Assembly: GCA_003488965.1 (NCBI GenBank)
Contig: DNJW01000154.1
Span: forward strand, 4,633-15,659
DNA: 11,027 bases
Direction of reading: 5' to 3'
Origin: Lachnospiraceae bacterium
GTDB taxonomy: Bacteria; Bacillota; Clostridia; Lachnospirales; Lachnospiraceae
The translations under genes were made by a program, and so were the position numbers. The notes under the pieces were generated by a model. That model saw nothing but the letters and a program-made list of their open reading frames with translations, ran no database searches and was not told where the DNA came from. How positions within the stretch are numbered: the stretch's first letter is position 1; every line of letters begins with the position of its first letter. Below, one piece after another: positions 1-6,506 of this stretch.

Positions 1-468
1 TAATTTATAATAAAGAGCCCCTCTTTTCTTTGCAAACTCAGTCAGTTCTTCCAGTTCCTTCACACCGATGCCGTACTGCATAAATTCGGACACTGCCGAT
101 TTTACTTCATGAATATAACCGATTTTATTTAAATTGCTGCCGATTACAGGCATATCCTCTTCGATATTCTCCGCCACCTTGCGCAGCACAAGGCTTTTCC
201 CCGTATCATCCAGCACGGTACGCCCATCACCGCCCACTTCCTCCAATATCCTGTGGGCAAGCCTGCCGAAGCTGAGTACGTCAATGTTCATAATTCCCTT
301 CTTCGGATGCGCCTTGACCAGATCCATCTGCGTCTGCATCGTAAACTGATCCGGCACAATTACCAGAAAATCCGTTTCCGCATCCTCCACGGAACGGTTC
401 ACAATTTCTTCATGCAATCCCGTACTTTTTCCTGACCCTGAAGCCCCAAAATAAAATCTAAGTCCCAT
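1..468 (-). CDS. addB: AddB, helicase-exonuclease AddAB subunit B, N-terminal part (cut by window edge)
   Basis: The 156 visible codons start MGLRFYFGASGSGKSTG, which contains a Walker A loop (GASGSGKS, residues 8-15) at the extreme N-terminus. This is typical of clostridial AddB, the subunit that pairs with AddA to process double-strand DNA ends for RecA-dependent repair. The following text (DFLVIVPDQFTMQTQMDL, then NIDVLSFGRLAHRILEE) matches the helicase-like N-terminal region of that family. The full protein is usually above 1,100 residues, so only about a seventh is visible, and the C-terminal nuclease and iron-sulfur parts lie outside. The ATG is preceded by a strong AAGGGAGG ribosome binding site. 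It begins 11 bases after the stop of the MBL-HAD fusion gene, so the two are probably cotranscribed; addA would be expected further downstream. The family call comes from recognition of the N-terminus, without an alignment. Confidence 0.88.
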   Translation of the reverse strand, partial: MGLRFYFGASGSGKSTGLHEEIVNRSVEDAETDFLVIVPDQFTMQTQMDLVKAHPKKGIMNIDVLSFGRLAHRILEEVGGDGRTVLDDTGKSLVLRKVAENIEEDMPVIGSNLNKIGYIHEVKSAVSEFMQYGIGVKELEELTEFAKKRGALYYKL

Positions 469-479
469 GCTGCCTCCCT

Positions 480-2264
480 TTACAAATAAGGAATCATCTC
501 CCTCACCGATTCAAAAATCAAATCCGGTTTTATCTCCGATTCCGCCGCGTCTTCAAGACCGGCCTCCCCGCTTAGTACTAATATCCCTTTCAGCCCGTTC
601 TTTTTTCCTGCCGCAACATCCGTATAAAGCCTGTCGCCAACCATAGCCATCTTCTCCCTCTCCGTACCGGTTCTTCCAATCAGATAATCAATAATATCCC
701 CATTGGGCTTTCCGATAATACGGTCCGGATACCGGCCCGCAGAGGCATGGATAAAGGCATGGATTGCTCCTGCATCCGGGATAAATCCGTCCTCCGTAGG
801 GCAGTTATAATCCGGGTGGGTAGAAATATAAGGCAGTCCTTTCCGCACAAAATCACATACCCTGCACATCTTTCCGTAGTCCAAGGTAGTGTCAAATGCC
901 GTCACCGCCACATCAGGACATTCTTCTTCCAGTACAATTCCTTCTTCCTTAAACTCTTGTTTCAGCAAATCGTTTCCCAGCAAAAACACCTTTTTCCCCG
1001 CATAATGCTTTTTCAAATAAGCAATTGCCGCCTGCCCGGAAGTAATGATTTTATCCTTCCCGGTTTCCAGTCCCATACGCCGCAGCTTCTCCACATAAAC
1101 CTCAGGGCTTTTAGAAGAATTATTGGTTAAAAATACATACCGTTTTCCCACACGCTCTATCTCTTTCAGAAAATCCCTGGCCCCGTCTATCCACTGCTCC
1201 CCCAGATAAACGGTTCCGTCCATGTCCAGGGCAAAGCACTCGATATTCTTCAGCAGCCCCTCCTCATCCTTATTGATTTTCTGTTCTGTTTTCAAAAACA
1301 CAGCTTCCGGAAACCTTTTTTCCTTAAGAGGCTTCCTCTCAGGCCAATCCCCCTTTTGCACATTTTTCCCCGTCCCTTCCTCTTTGCCTCTCCTATACCA
1401 GTATAATCTATTGTTCTCAAATCCGCTCTCTACTTCCCCCCGCTCTTTCATCCATGACAGATAGGAACGCAGCGTAGCCCCCGCCAGCACATACTGGTTT
1501 TCATCCATTTTCATCCCATAATAGTCAAAAACCCTTTGAATGACATCCTCCGTTCCCGCTTTTTCCCCACAGATTCCCTTCAGCACATCCGCAATTTCAA
1601 ATACCTTATCTTTATTTGCTTTTACAATATGCCCCATATCTGTATAAATTTCCCCATGGGACGGAACAAATACCTTTCCCTCTAATTTTTCCAGTCTGTC
1701 CAGACTCGCCAAATACTCCCCCACATCATATAAAAAGGGAACCTGATATTTCTCCATAATCTTTTCCCCGGTCACCCCGTCCGCCACAAACCAGACGCCG
1801 TCCCCGGTTCCAAATGCCGACATGGAAAAAGAATGCCCGTCAATACGCACCGTCTCCATTCCCTCCGGCAGAGTATTTTCCGTCAATTCCTCCACCCGGC
1901 TTGTCTGTGCCAGAAGAAATTTATTTTTTAACTCCTTATAAGGGCTCCCCCCATAAAGAAAAGCAGACTCCAGAAACGTATTCTCGGCAAAAATCCTATC
2001 CGTTCCCGCGCAATACGCCTTACACCCCGTCCTATCCTGAATGACCCTGTTTCCTCCCACATGGTCCGCATGGGAATGGGTATTCAATATCATTTCCGGC
2101 CGCCATCCGTTCTCTGCCAGAACCTTAAGCACCTTCCTCCCCGCATCCTTATCATTCCCGCTGTCAATCAGACAGACCCTCTCCTCATCTATTCTATAAA
2201 TCCCAATCTTGGATGGACAATCAATATAATACGTCCTCTCCCCAGCCCGAACCAACTCGTACAT
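480..2264 (-). CDS. Fusion of MBL-fold metallohydrolase and HAD-IIA (NagD-like) phosphatase
   Basis: This 594-residue protein joins two hydrolases. The N-terminal half has the metallo-beta-lactamase motif THSHADH (about residues 62-68), with later candidate metal ligands in DGHSFS (His144), VADG (Asp162) and PSHGEI (His203). A helical/winged-helix-like tail follows to about residue 290. A charged linker of roughly 45 residues leads to a complete HAD-IIA domain: motif I DMDGTVY (347-353, nucleophile Asp347 and acid/base Asp349), motif II TNNSS (380-384), motif III lysine in GKPNGD (Lys519) and motif IV GDRLYTDV (543-550). All key residues are present, so both halves should be active. HAD-IIA enzymes dephosphorylate small sugar or nucleotide phosphates; the substrate of either half cannot be read from sequence. 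ATG at 2264 is chosen because GGGAGAGG precedes it and the longer in-frame start at 2291 lies inside a hairpin. No frameshift or internal stop separates the halves. Confidence 0.9.
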   Translation of the reverse strand: MYELVRAGERTYYIDCPSKIGIYRIDEERVCLIDSGNDKDAGRKVLKVLAENGWRPEMILNTHSHADHVGGNRVIQDRTGCKAYCAGTDRIFAENTFLESAFLYGGSPYKELKNKFLLAQTSRVEELTENTLPEGMETVRIDGHSFSMSAFGTGDGVWFVADGVTGEKIMEKYQVPFLYDVGEYLASLDRLEKLEGKVFVPSHGEIYTDMGHIVKANKDKVFEIADVLKGICGEKAGTEDVIQRVFDYYGMKMDENQYVLAGATLRSYLSWMKERGEVESGFENNRLYWYRRGKEEGTGKNVQKGDWPERKPLKEKRFPEAVFLKTEQKINKDEEGLLKNIECFALDMDGTVYLGEQWIDGARDFLKEIERVGKRYVFLTNNSSKSPEVYVEKLRRMGLETGKDKIITSGQAAIAYLKKHYAGKKVFLLGNDLLKQEFKEEGIVLEEECPDVAVTAFDTTLDYGKMCRVCDFVRKGLPYISTHPDYNCPTEDGFIPDAGAIHAFIHASAGRYPDRIIGKPNGDIIDYLIGRTGTEREKMAMVGDRLYTDVAAGKKNGLKGILVLSGEAGLEDAAESEIKPDLIFESVREMIPYL

Positions 2265-2282
2265 GTTTCCTCTCCCTCTTAT

Positions 2283-2314
2283 AAAAAGCATCTGGAGCCG
2301 CTCTCCAAATGCTT
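2283..2314 (-). terminator. Rho-independent terminator or leader hairpin after the Uma2 gene
   Basis: Read on the minus strand, AGCATTTGGAG and CTCCAGATGCT form an 11-bp stem (one G-U pair) around a 5-base loop, followed by TTTTTAT. It begins 7 bases after the Uma2 stop codon and ends only about 18 bases before the MBL-HAD start codon. It therefore fits a terminator for the Uma2 transcript. A candidate promoter lies upstream of it (2331-2358), so the same hairpin would also form the 5' leader of the MBL-HAD mRNA and could attenuate it. Confidence 0.75.
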
Positions 2315-2320
2315 CCCATC

Positions 2321-2851
2321 CTAAACTAATTTTATAGAAAACCCCTTATATATGCCAACCGGCACATCTTCCCCGAAAGAAAACTCTTCCACCGTATCAT
2401 ATCCAAAATTATAAACCGTAATCCGATTCCTTTCGGCATCGACAATCCAATATTCTTTCACACCCGCATTCCGATACTTAAATAGCTTTATCAGATAATC
2501 CATGCGCCTGCTTCCTGAAGAAACAATCTCTATAATCCAATCCGGCGAACCATGGCATCCCTTATCATCCAGTTTTTCGGTATCGCAAATAACAGAAATA
2601 TCCGGTTCTACATAATTGATATCATCATCTAAAAATACGGCAAACGGGGCTGTATATATTTCACATCGCCCGTCACTGGCCTCAATATAATTTCCTATTA
2701 TTCTTGATAAAAAAGCGCTAATCTTCTGATGCATCCGATTGGGAGCGGCCATGTAATAAATCTGTCCGTCAATCAGTTCTGCCCGTTCCCCCTCCGGTAA
2801 ATTATAAATATCTTCTATCGTATACATTTCATTTTTTCTCAAAGAATCCAA
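2321..2851 (-). CDS. Uma2-family PD-(D/E)XK restriction-endonuclease-like protein
   Basis: The 176-residue product matches the Uma2 family (formerly DUF820), small proteins with a PD-(D/E)XK nuclease-like fold, often present in many copies per genome and without an established cellular role. Visible signatures are GERAELIDGQIYYMAAP near the N-terminus (Glu25), then EPDISVI (Asp84), DWIIEIVS (Glu108) and the helix KLFKYRNAGVKEYWIVD (residues 122-138), which form the usual active-site series. Length is normal. The start is probably the TTG at 2851, because GAGGTGG sits 5 bases upstream and the resulting N-terminus LRKNEMYTIEDIYNLP fits the family. ATG at 2827 would lack a good ribosome binding site. 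Longer readings to 2938 or 2950 add about 30 residues unlike the family. It stands alone between two terminators, with no methylase or toxin partner. Confidence 0.85.
   Translation of the reverse strand: MDSLRKNEMYTIEDIYNLPEGERAELIDGQIYYMAAPNRMHQKISAFLSRIIGNYIEASDGRCEIYTAPFAVFLDDDINYVEPDISVICDTEKLDDKGCHGSPDWIIEIVSSGSRRMDYLIKLFKYRNAGVKEYWIVDAERNRITVYNFGYDTVEEFSFGEDVPVGIYKGFSIKLV
2331..2358 (-). promoter_or_regulatory. Candidate sigma-A promoter for the MBL-HAD / addB unit
   Basis: On the minus strand TTGGCA (2353-2358) and TATAAA (2331-2336) are separated by 16 bases, each one base from consensus. The pair lies in the last codons of the Uma2 gene. It would start transcription near 2322-2326, just upstream of the hairpin at 2283-2314. 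It explains how genes downstream of a terminator could be expressed. This is a motif match only. Confidence 0.45.
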
Positions 2852-2856
2852 TATTT

Positions 2857-2863
2857 CCACCTC
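2857..2863 (-). promoter_or_regulatory. Ribosome binding site that decides a TTG start for the Uma2 gene
   Basis: GAGGTGG on the minus strand lies 5 bases before TTG at 2851 and is in frame with the Uma2 reading frame. The first ATG inside the conserved N-terminus (2827) is preceded only by A-rich sequence. The spacing and match make TTG the best-supported start. Confidence 0.6.
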
Positions 2864-2908
2864 TGTTTCCAATGATATGGCAAAGTAAGTACTTCTCACA
2901 CTCCCCCA

Positions 2909-3038
2909 TGCCGTCTCCCGGCGGCACAAATCATCCATGGGGCTGCACAATTGAGTGAGGAAGATTTATCTTCCCCACTCGCCGCGCGGGGCGCATGTTG
3001 CGCCAGCAGCTATTTTCCTCTTGCGCCGCTAGGCGCAA
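2909..3038. repeat. GC-rich cluster of small inverted repeats between the chemoreceptor and Uma2 genes
   Basis: Four short hairpins occur in 130 bases: TGCCG/CGGCA around 2909-2926; GAGTG-A-GGAAGAT / ATCTTCC-C-CACTC at 2953-2980 (12 bp with one mismatch, 2-base loop); GGCGCA-TGT-TGCGCC at 2990-3004; and TTGCGCC-GCTA-GGCGCAA at 3021-3038 (7 bp, perfect). The self-complementary CCGCGCGG lies at 2982-2989. TGCGCC occurs twice, so the last two hairpins could form alternative structures. No U-run follows them. The stretch is visibly richer in GC than its surroundings and has no supportable gene. It resembles a small dispersed palindromic repeat, but copies elsewhere cannot be seen from here. Confidence 0.5.
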
Positions 3039-3043
3039 ACTAC

Positions 3044-3069
3044 AAAAACGGGCAGCATACCCGCTGCCC
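3044..3069 (-). terminator. Rho-independent terminator of the chemoreceptor gene
   Basis: On the minus strand GGGCAGC and GCTGCCC form a 7-bp GC-rich stem with a 6-base loop, followed by GTTTTTG. It starts 13 bases after the chemoreceptor stop codon, so it closes that gene as a separate transcription unit. Confidence 0.8.
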
Positions 3070-3082
3070 ATTATTATACTCT

Positions 3083-4447
3083 TTATGCCATGGAAAGCTG
3101 TATAATTGTTTCCATATCCCTAATCAGTTCTCTGGAATAGTTTTCCGCCTCTTTATAAATATTTGCCGCCCTCATATAATCGTCATTCTGCAATGCTTTT
3201 ATCACTTCCGCACCAAACTGATGAAATCTCTGATGCTTTGCACCAAGCCCTTCCCATACTGTTTCCGCTCCCGGTATATCGGGCTTCATTGCATAATAGA
3301 AGTGACCGAACCCGCACTTGGATGAATCCAGCTGAAGCGGAATAATCTCTCTTCCGCTCACCATCTTCCTCAAACTGCCGAGCCATACCTTATGTGCATT
3401 AATCGCATTTTTCAGATATTGTGCAAACTCCTGACGTTCCAGATGATAGAACGCGTCTTTTGCCATACCGCCCATCTGTTTTACTGCCCCGTCCAGAGTC
3501 TTTTCTATTTCTTCCACCGGTTCTACGGCTTTCTGCAGCTTGACGCTTACGTCCTTCATAAATACCGTGTTGTTTCTAATCTGGTTCTCCATCTCCGCCA
3601 TCGAACTGCTGATTTCCTCGCTAAGGCCTGCAAGAGAACTGATAGAATCATCCACCTTGGCTACATGGCTCTGGTTCTCGCTGTTCAATTCCCACACATT
3701 TCCAATCATTTCCGTCATGGTGCCTAAAGATTCTATGGTATTTTCGGCACTCTTTGTGCTCTTCTGGGATGCTGCCCTGATGCCCTCCACAAATTTACCC
3801 ATGTCCCCGGTTAATTTCTGGGTCTGCTCCGCCAGCCCGCGGATTTCATCCGCAACCACCGCAAAACCTTTACCCGCTTCGCCGGCTCTTGCCGCCTCAA
3901 TAGATGCATTCAATGCCAAAAGGTTTGTCTGCATCGATATCGCATCAATCCCGGCAATTACCTCATTCATACGGGCAATCACGTCAAACAGTTCGTTCAT
4001 ATCCTTCTGCATTTCTCTGGAAATCTCAATTGTCTGACCGGATAATTCCTTAATTGATGTCAGTTTATTCTGCCCCACCTCTATTTTCTTATTCACCTCA
4101 TTCATCTCTTCAGACACGTGAATAATCGTATTGGTCAGTTCCTCCTGGCTGTTCGTCCTTCCCTCCGAAACTGCCGAATTTTCTATCGCCCCAAAGATAG
4201 ACTCCGTAGCTGCTGCCACATTACGGGCTATTTCCATAATCTGATCCGTATGATGCTGCATCGTTAAATCAAGAGAACTAATCTGCATTACGGCCTTGAT
4301 GTTCTTATCCAAAACCTCTGCAAACTGCTTTCTCCCGTTCACCAGCCTATTATAAATATCCCCCAGTTCCGGCGCCTTCGAATAATCTTCCGCCTTCAGT
4401 TCTGAAACTGCTTTCATAAGCACCGCTTTTTTCTTTCCAACAGCCAT
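3083..4447 (-). CDS. Soluble methyl-accepting chemotaxis protein with C-terminal CZB zinc-binding domain
   Basis: This 454-residue chemoreceptor has no hydrophobic segment long enough to cross the membrane, so it should work in the cytosol. A helical N-terminal region leads to the MCP signalling coiled coil. Its highly conserved tip lies at about residues 167-209 ([19 protein letters not shown], then [18 protein letters not shown]), the part that contacts CheA and CheW. The C-terminal ~110 residues carry the chemoreceptor zinc-binding (CZB) ligand set: His352 in NAHKVW, Cys378 in KCGFGHF, and His405/His409 in KHQRFH (HxxxH). Known CZB receptors such as TlpD are cytosolic and respond to zinc or oxidants such as hypochlorite; sensing here is inferred from that family. 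ATG at 4447 has GAGG 6 bases upstream; ATG at 4459 or TTG at 4468 would add 4 or 7 residues. No chemotaxis or flagellar genes are adjacent. Confidence 0.9.
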   Translation of the reverse strand: MAVGKKKAVLMKAVSELKAEDYSKAPELGDIYNRLVNGRKQFAEVLDKNIKAVMQISSLDLTMQHHTDQIMEIARNVAAATESIFGAIENSAVSEGRTNSQEELTNTIIHVSEEMNEVNKKIEVGQNKLTSIKELSGQTIEISREMQKDMNELFDVIARMNEVIAGIDAISMQTNLLALNASIEAARAGEAGKGFAVVADEIRGLAEQTQKLTGDMGKFVEGIRAASQKSTKSAENTIESLGTMTEMIGNVWELNSENQSHVAKVDDSISSLAGLSEEISSSMAEMENQIRNNTVFMKDVSVKLQKAVEPVEEIEKTLDGAVKQMGGMAKDAFYHLERQEFAQYLKNAINAHKVWLGSLRKMVSGREIIPLQLDSSKCGFGHFYYAMKPDIPGAETVWEGLGAKHQRFHQFGAEVIKALQNDDYMRAANIYKEAENYSRELIRDMETIIQLSMA

Positions 4448-4512
4448 ATTTAACCTCATTCTCTCCAACTTAATAAGTTCATTTGCCTACATCTTTTACG
4501 CAAGTACTCCTA

Positions 4513-4546
4513 TCTATAGTTTTCACTAAATCGCGGAGAATGTCAA
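4513..4546 (-). promoter_or_regulatory. Weak candidate promoter for the chemoreceptor gene
   Basis: A perfect TTGACA lies at 4541-4546 on the minus strand, about 95 bases before the start codon, and TATAGA lies at 4513-4518. The 22-base spacing is too long for a standard sigma-A promoter, so the -10 may be another AT-rich hexamer in between (AAAACT at 17 bases is poor). I looked for a motility-type sigma (TAAA-N15/16-CCGATAT) promoter and did not find a convincing one. Confidence 0.3.
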
Positions 4547-4582
4547 TACCTTTTCTTTAATTCTGACAATAGAAAAAATATT

Positions 4583-4772
4583 ACTGTACACATGTTGCCT
4601 GCCGTCCATACAGTCAGAGAAAACATTTCTACGGAAGCCCCGCTTTCGCTTCACAAAAAAACGCAGCAGACGCTAGGTTCGACAAGACCTCACCAAGCGC
4701 TGGCGTTTTTTGAGAGGCTCCTTAAGAAATGTTTTCTCTGGCTGTACGGACGGCAGGCAACATGTGAACAGT
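4583..4772. repeat. 190-bp palindromic element: 48-bp imperfect inverted repeat around a structured core
   Basis: The left arm (4583-4630, beginning ACTGTACACATGTTGCC) and right arm (4725-4772) are reverse complements over 48 bases with three mismatches (left-arm positions 4588, 4609 and 4615). Inside, GGAAGCC near 4634 pairs with GGCTCC near 4716 with one bulge. A7-CGCAGC (4655-4667) pairs with GCTGGCGTTTTTT (4699-4711). AGGT and ACCT close a small apical loop near 4675-4690. The whole 190 bases can therefore fold into one long rod on either strand. It begins 10 bases beyond the response-regulator stop codon and fills most of the 335-base gap before the chemoreceptor. No transposase gene and no clear target-site duplication flank it. 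It could be a MITE-like non-autonomous mobile element or a structured RNA; the sequence alone does not decide. Confidence 0.85.
4655..4711. terminator. Bidirectional terminator-like core of the palindromic element
   Basis: The core hairpin has an A7 tract on one side and a T6 tract on the other, so on either strand a GC-containing stem (ACGC-AGC with GCTGGCGT, one bulge, plus inner short pairings) is followed by a run of Us. On the minus strand it would end the transporter/response-regulator transcript. On the plus strand it would stop antisense transcription. In RNA it competes with pairing of the long outer arms, which form only once the whole element is transcribed. Confidence 0.5.
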
Positions 4773-4782
4773 GACGCTGTTT

Positions 4783-5601
4783 TTACGGAGGCGGCATCTT
4801 CTGGGGCACACTGACCGTATTCCGGTATTCATTGGCTGATACCCCTACCTGTTTCTTAAAAACCCGGGAAAAATGTGCCATATCAAGAAATCCTACCGCC
4901 TCGGCAATATCTCCGATTCGAAGGGAAGGATTTTCCAGAAGTTTCTTTGCCTGTTCCATCCGGACCCGGTTCAGTATTTCCGAAAAATTCTGTCCCGTAT
5001 ATTTATTCAGCAGTTTGCTCAAATGCCACTGGCTTACATAGACATTGTCCGCCACATCCGCCAGTTTCAGCCTTTCTGCATAATTTGCCTCTATAAATGC
5101 CAGAGCGTTTTTAACGATAAAGCTGCTTGCTGCGCTTTCCAGTTCTTCCTTTTCTTCCGTTTCTTTCTCTGTTCCTGCATCCGGTTCTCCCCCGGCCTTC
5201 CCTTCCGTTTCGGAAACCGCCGTTCTATTTCCCAGCCGCCCCAGCATGGCTTCAATCGCTTCATTCAGTTCATCCATTTTAGAGGGCTTCAGCAAAAAAC
5301 GGCATACTCCCAGCCGGATTGCTTCCTGGGCATAATCAAAATCACGGTATCCGGTCAGTATGGTAATTTCCATATTAGGGAATTCGGACTTTAACGCCGC
5401 AATCATGCTCAGTCCATCCATCTTGGGCATACATATATCCGAAATCAGCACATCCGGCTTTTCCCTGCGTATCAGTTCCATCCCTTCCACGCCGTTATAA
5501 GCCGTCCCCGCCACTACGCAGCCCAGCTCATTCCACTTTACCGTTTTCTCCAAGCCCTTGACAATTATCGGCTCATCATCAATAATCACAACCTTATACA
5601 T
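4783..5601 (-). CDS. YesN-type response regulator (REC plus AraC-family DNA-binding domain)
   Basis: This 272-residue protein has an N-terminal receiver domain and a C-terminal AraC/XylS double helix-turn-helix. REC residues are intact: acidic pair in IIDDEP (Asp8, Asp9), phosphoacceptor Asp55 in LISDICMPKMDG, Thr83 in ILTGY and Lys105 in FLLKPSK. A Glu/Gly-rich linker (about 121-157) precedes the AraC domain (about 163-262) with LADVADNVYVSQWHLSKLL as the first recognition region and IGDIAEAVGFLDMAHFSRVF as the second. Such regulators are phosphorylated by YesM-type kinases and commonly activate nearby sugar-uptake genes. The start is 8 bases after the upstream permease stop, with GGGGGC as a partial ribosome binding site, so it is the last gene of the transporter operon. 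The kinase at 9034-10923 is the likely partner, although it is separated from this gene by three transporter genes. Confidence 0.93.
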   Translation of the reverse strand: MYKVVIIDDEPIIVKGLEKTVKWNELGCVVAGTAYNGVEGMELIRREKPDVLISDICMPKMDGLSMIAALKSEFPNMEITILTGYRDFDYAQEAIRLGVCRFLLKPSKMDELNEAIEAMLGRLGNRTAVSETEGKAGGEPDAGTEKETEEKEELESAASSFIVKNALAFIEANYAERLKLADVADNVYVSQWHLSKLLNKYTGQNFSEILNRVRMEQAKKLLENPSLRIGDIAEAVGFLDMAHFSRVFKKQVGVSANEYRNTVSVPQKMPPP

Positions 5602-5609
5602 AATGCCCC

Positions 5610-6494
5610 CTAACCTTTGACCGCCCCCGCCGTCAGACCTTTCACTATATATTTCTGCAGGAACAAATATACAATCAGCAGCGGAAATACAATCAGCGAC
5701 ACACTGGATGCCATCAGCCCGTAGTTTGTACCTTCCTGGGAAGTCAGCAGGCTGAGGAGAACCGTTACCGAATATTCCGGTTTCGTCTTTAAGAAAAATG
5801 ACTGGGTAAACAGGTCATTGTAACTCCACAAAAAGGAAAAAATACCGATTGTCGCAAAGGAAGGTTTGCAAAGAGGCATAACTACCTTAAAGAAAAGCTG
5901 GAAAACATTGCATCCTTCCATATATGCCGCCTCCTCCAGTTCCACCGGCAGCCCTGCAATATAGCCCCGCAGCACGACGATGGCAAAGGAAAGGTTTCCT
6001 GCTATCTGGGGCAGTATTACAGCAAGCAGGGATTTAGGAATCTGGTTTGTATTTGCCAGTCCAATCACGTTCATCATGCGGATAACCGGAATAATCGTAG
6101 CGAATGCGGGAAACATCATCCCGGCTACTACCATACTGTTTAACAGCCCTTTCATTTTAAAATCATATCTTACCAGCGCATAAGATGCAAGACCGGAAAG
6201 CAGAATAACCGCCGCCGCCACACTGAGGGAAATCACAATACTGTTTCTGTATGCCCCCAGAATATTTACCCGTTCAAAAGCGGTTTTATAATTATCCAGC
6301 GTAAATAATTCTCCCAACGGAAGAGAAAAAGAATCCGAACGGATGAGCTTTTTGTTTTTAAAGGAATTCATCAGAATCCAGAACAGCGGGTATATGGTTG
6401 TCAGCGCCCATGCCGTCAGCACAACATAAACTCCTGCTATTCCCAAGGAAACTTTATGCTGCTTTTTCTTTGTTTTATAATTTGTCCCTGCCAT
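5610..6494 (-). CDS. Carbohydrate ABC transporter permease, MalG type (CUT1)
   Basis: A 294-residue inner-membrane permease with about six hydrophobic helices. The cytoplasmic EAA loop that docks to the ATPase is EEAAYMEGCNVFQLFFKVVMP (about residues 187-207). It deviates from the usual EAAxxDGA core by Glu for Asp and Cys for Ala. The C-terminus KYIVKGLTAGAVKG is the family's hallmark ending. With the MalF-type permease it would form the channel through which sugar delivered by the binding lipoprotein enters the cell. It has a strong AGGAGG ribosome binding site 8 bases before ATG, overlapping the stop of the upstream permease, which suggests translational coupling. The substrate cannot be named from this sequence; CUT1 systems usually carry oligosaccharides or glycosides. 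Confidence 0.93.
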   Translation of the reverse strand: MAGTNYKTKKKQHKVSLGIAGVYVVLTAWALTTIYPLFWILMNSFKNKKLIRSDSFSLPLGELFTLDNYKTAFERVNILGAYRNSIVISLSVAAAVILLSGLASYALVRYDFKMKGLLNSMVVAGMMFPAFATIIPVIRMMNVIGLANTNQIPKSLLAVILPQIAGNLSFAIVVLRGYIAGLPVELEEAAYMEGCNVFQLFFKVVMPLCKPSFATIGIFSFLWSYNDLFTQSFFLKTKPEYSVTVLLSLLTSQEGTNYGLMASSVSLIVFPLLIVYLFLQKYIVKGLTAGAVKG

Positions 6495-6506
6495 GGCCCT
6501 TTCCTC

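Noticed and set aside
1..435. Short plus-strand frames at the left edge
   Set aside because: The minus strand encodes the AddB N-terminus with Walker A there; the plus-strand products have no recognisable features.
2951..3325. 124-codon open frame on the plus strand over the hairpin cluster and the end of the chemoreceptor gene
   Set aside because: More than half of it is antisense to a well-supported gene, and it has no ribosome binding site. The rest translates repeats.
4448..4582. Motility-sigma (SigD/FliA) promoter for the chemoreceptor
   Set aside because: A TAAA motif is present but no CCGATAT-like -10 lies at the right distance.
4583..4772. Retron ncRNA, integron attC site or CRISPR-related repeat as the identity of the palindrome
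   Set aside because: No reverse transcriptase, integrase or cas gene is near, and the arms lack the attC core sites or a repeat-spacer pattern.
4583..4772. Complete insertion sequence
   Set aside because: At 190 bp there is no room for a transposase, and no target-site duplication is clear at the ends.
4592..4774. 60-codon open frame on the plus strand inside the palindromic element
   Set aside because: It is made almost wholly of inverted-repeat arms and core, has no ribosome binding site and resembles no family.
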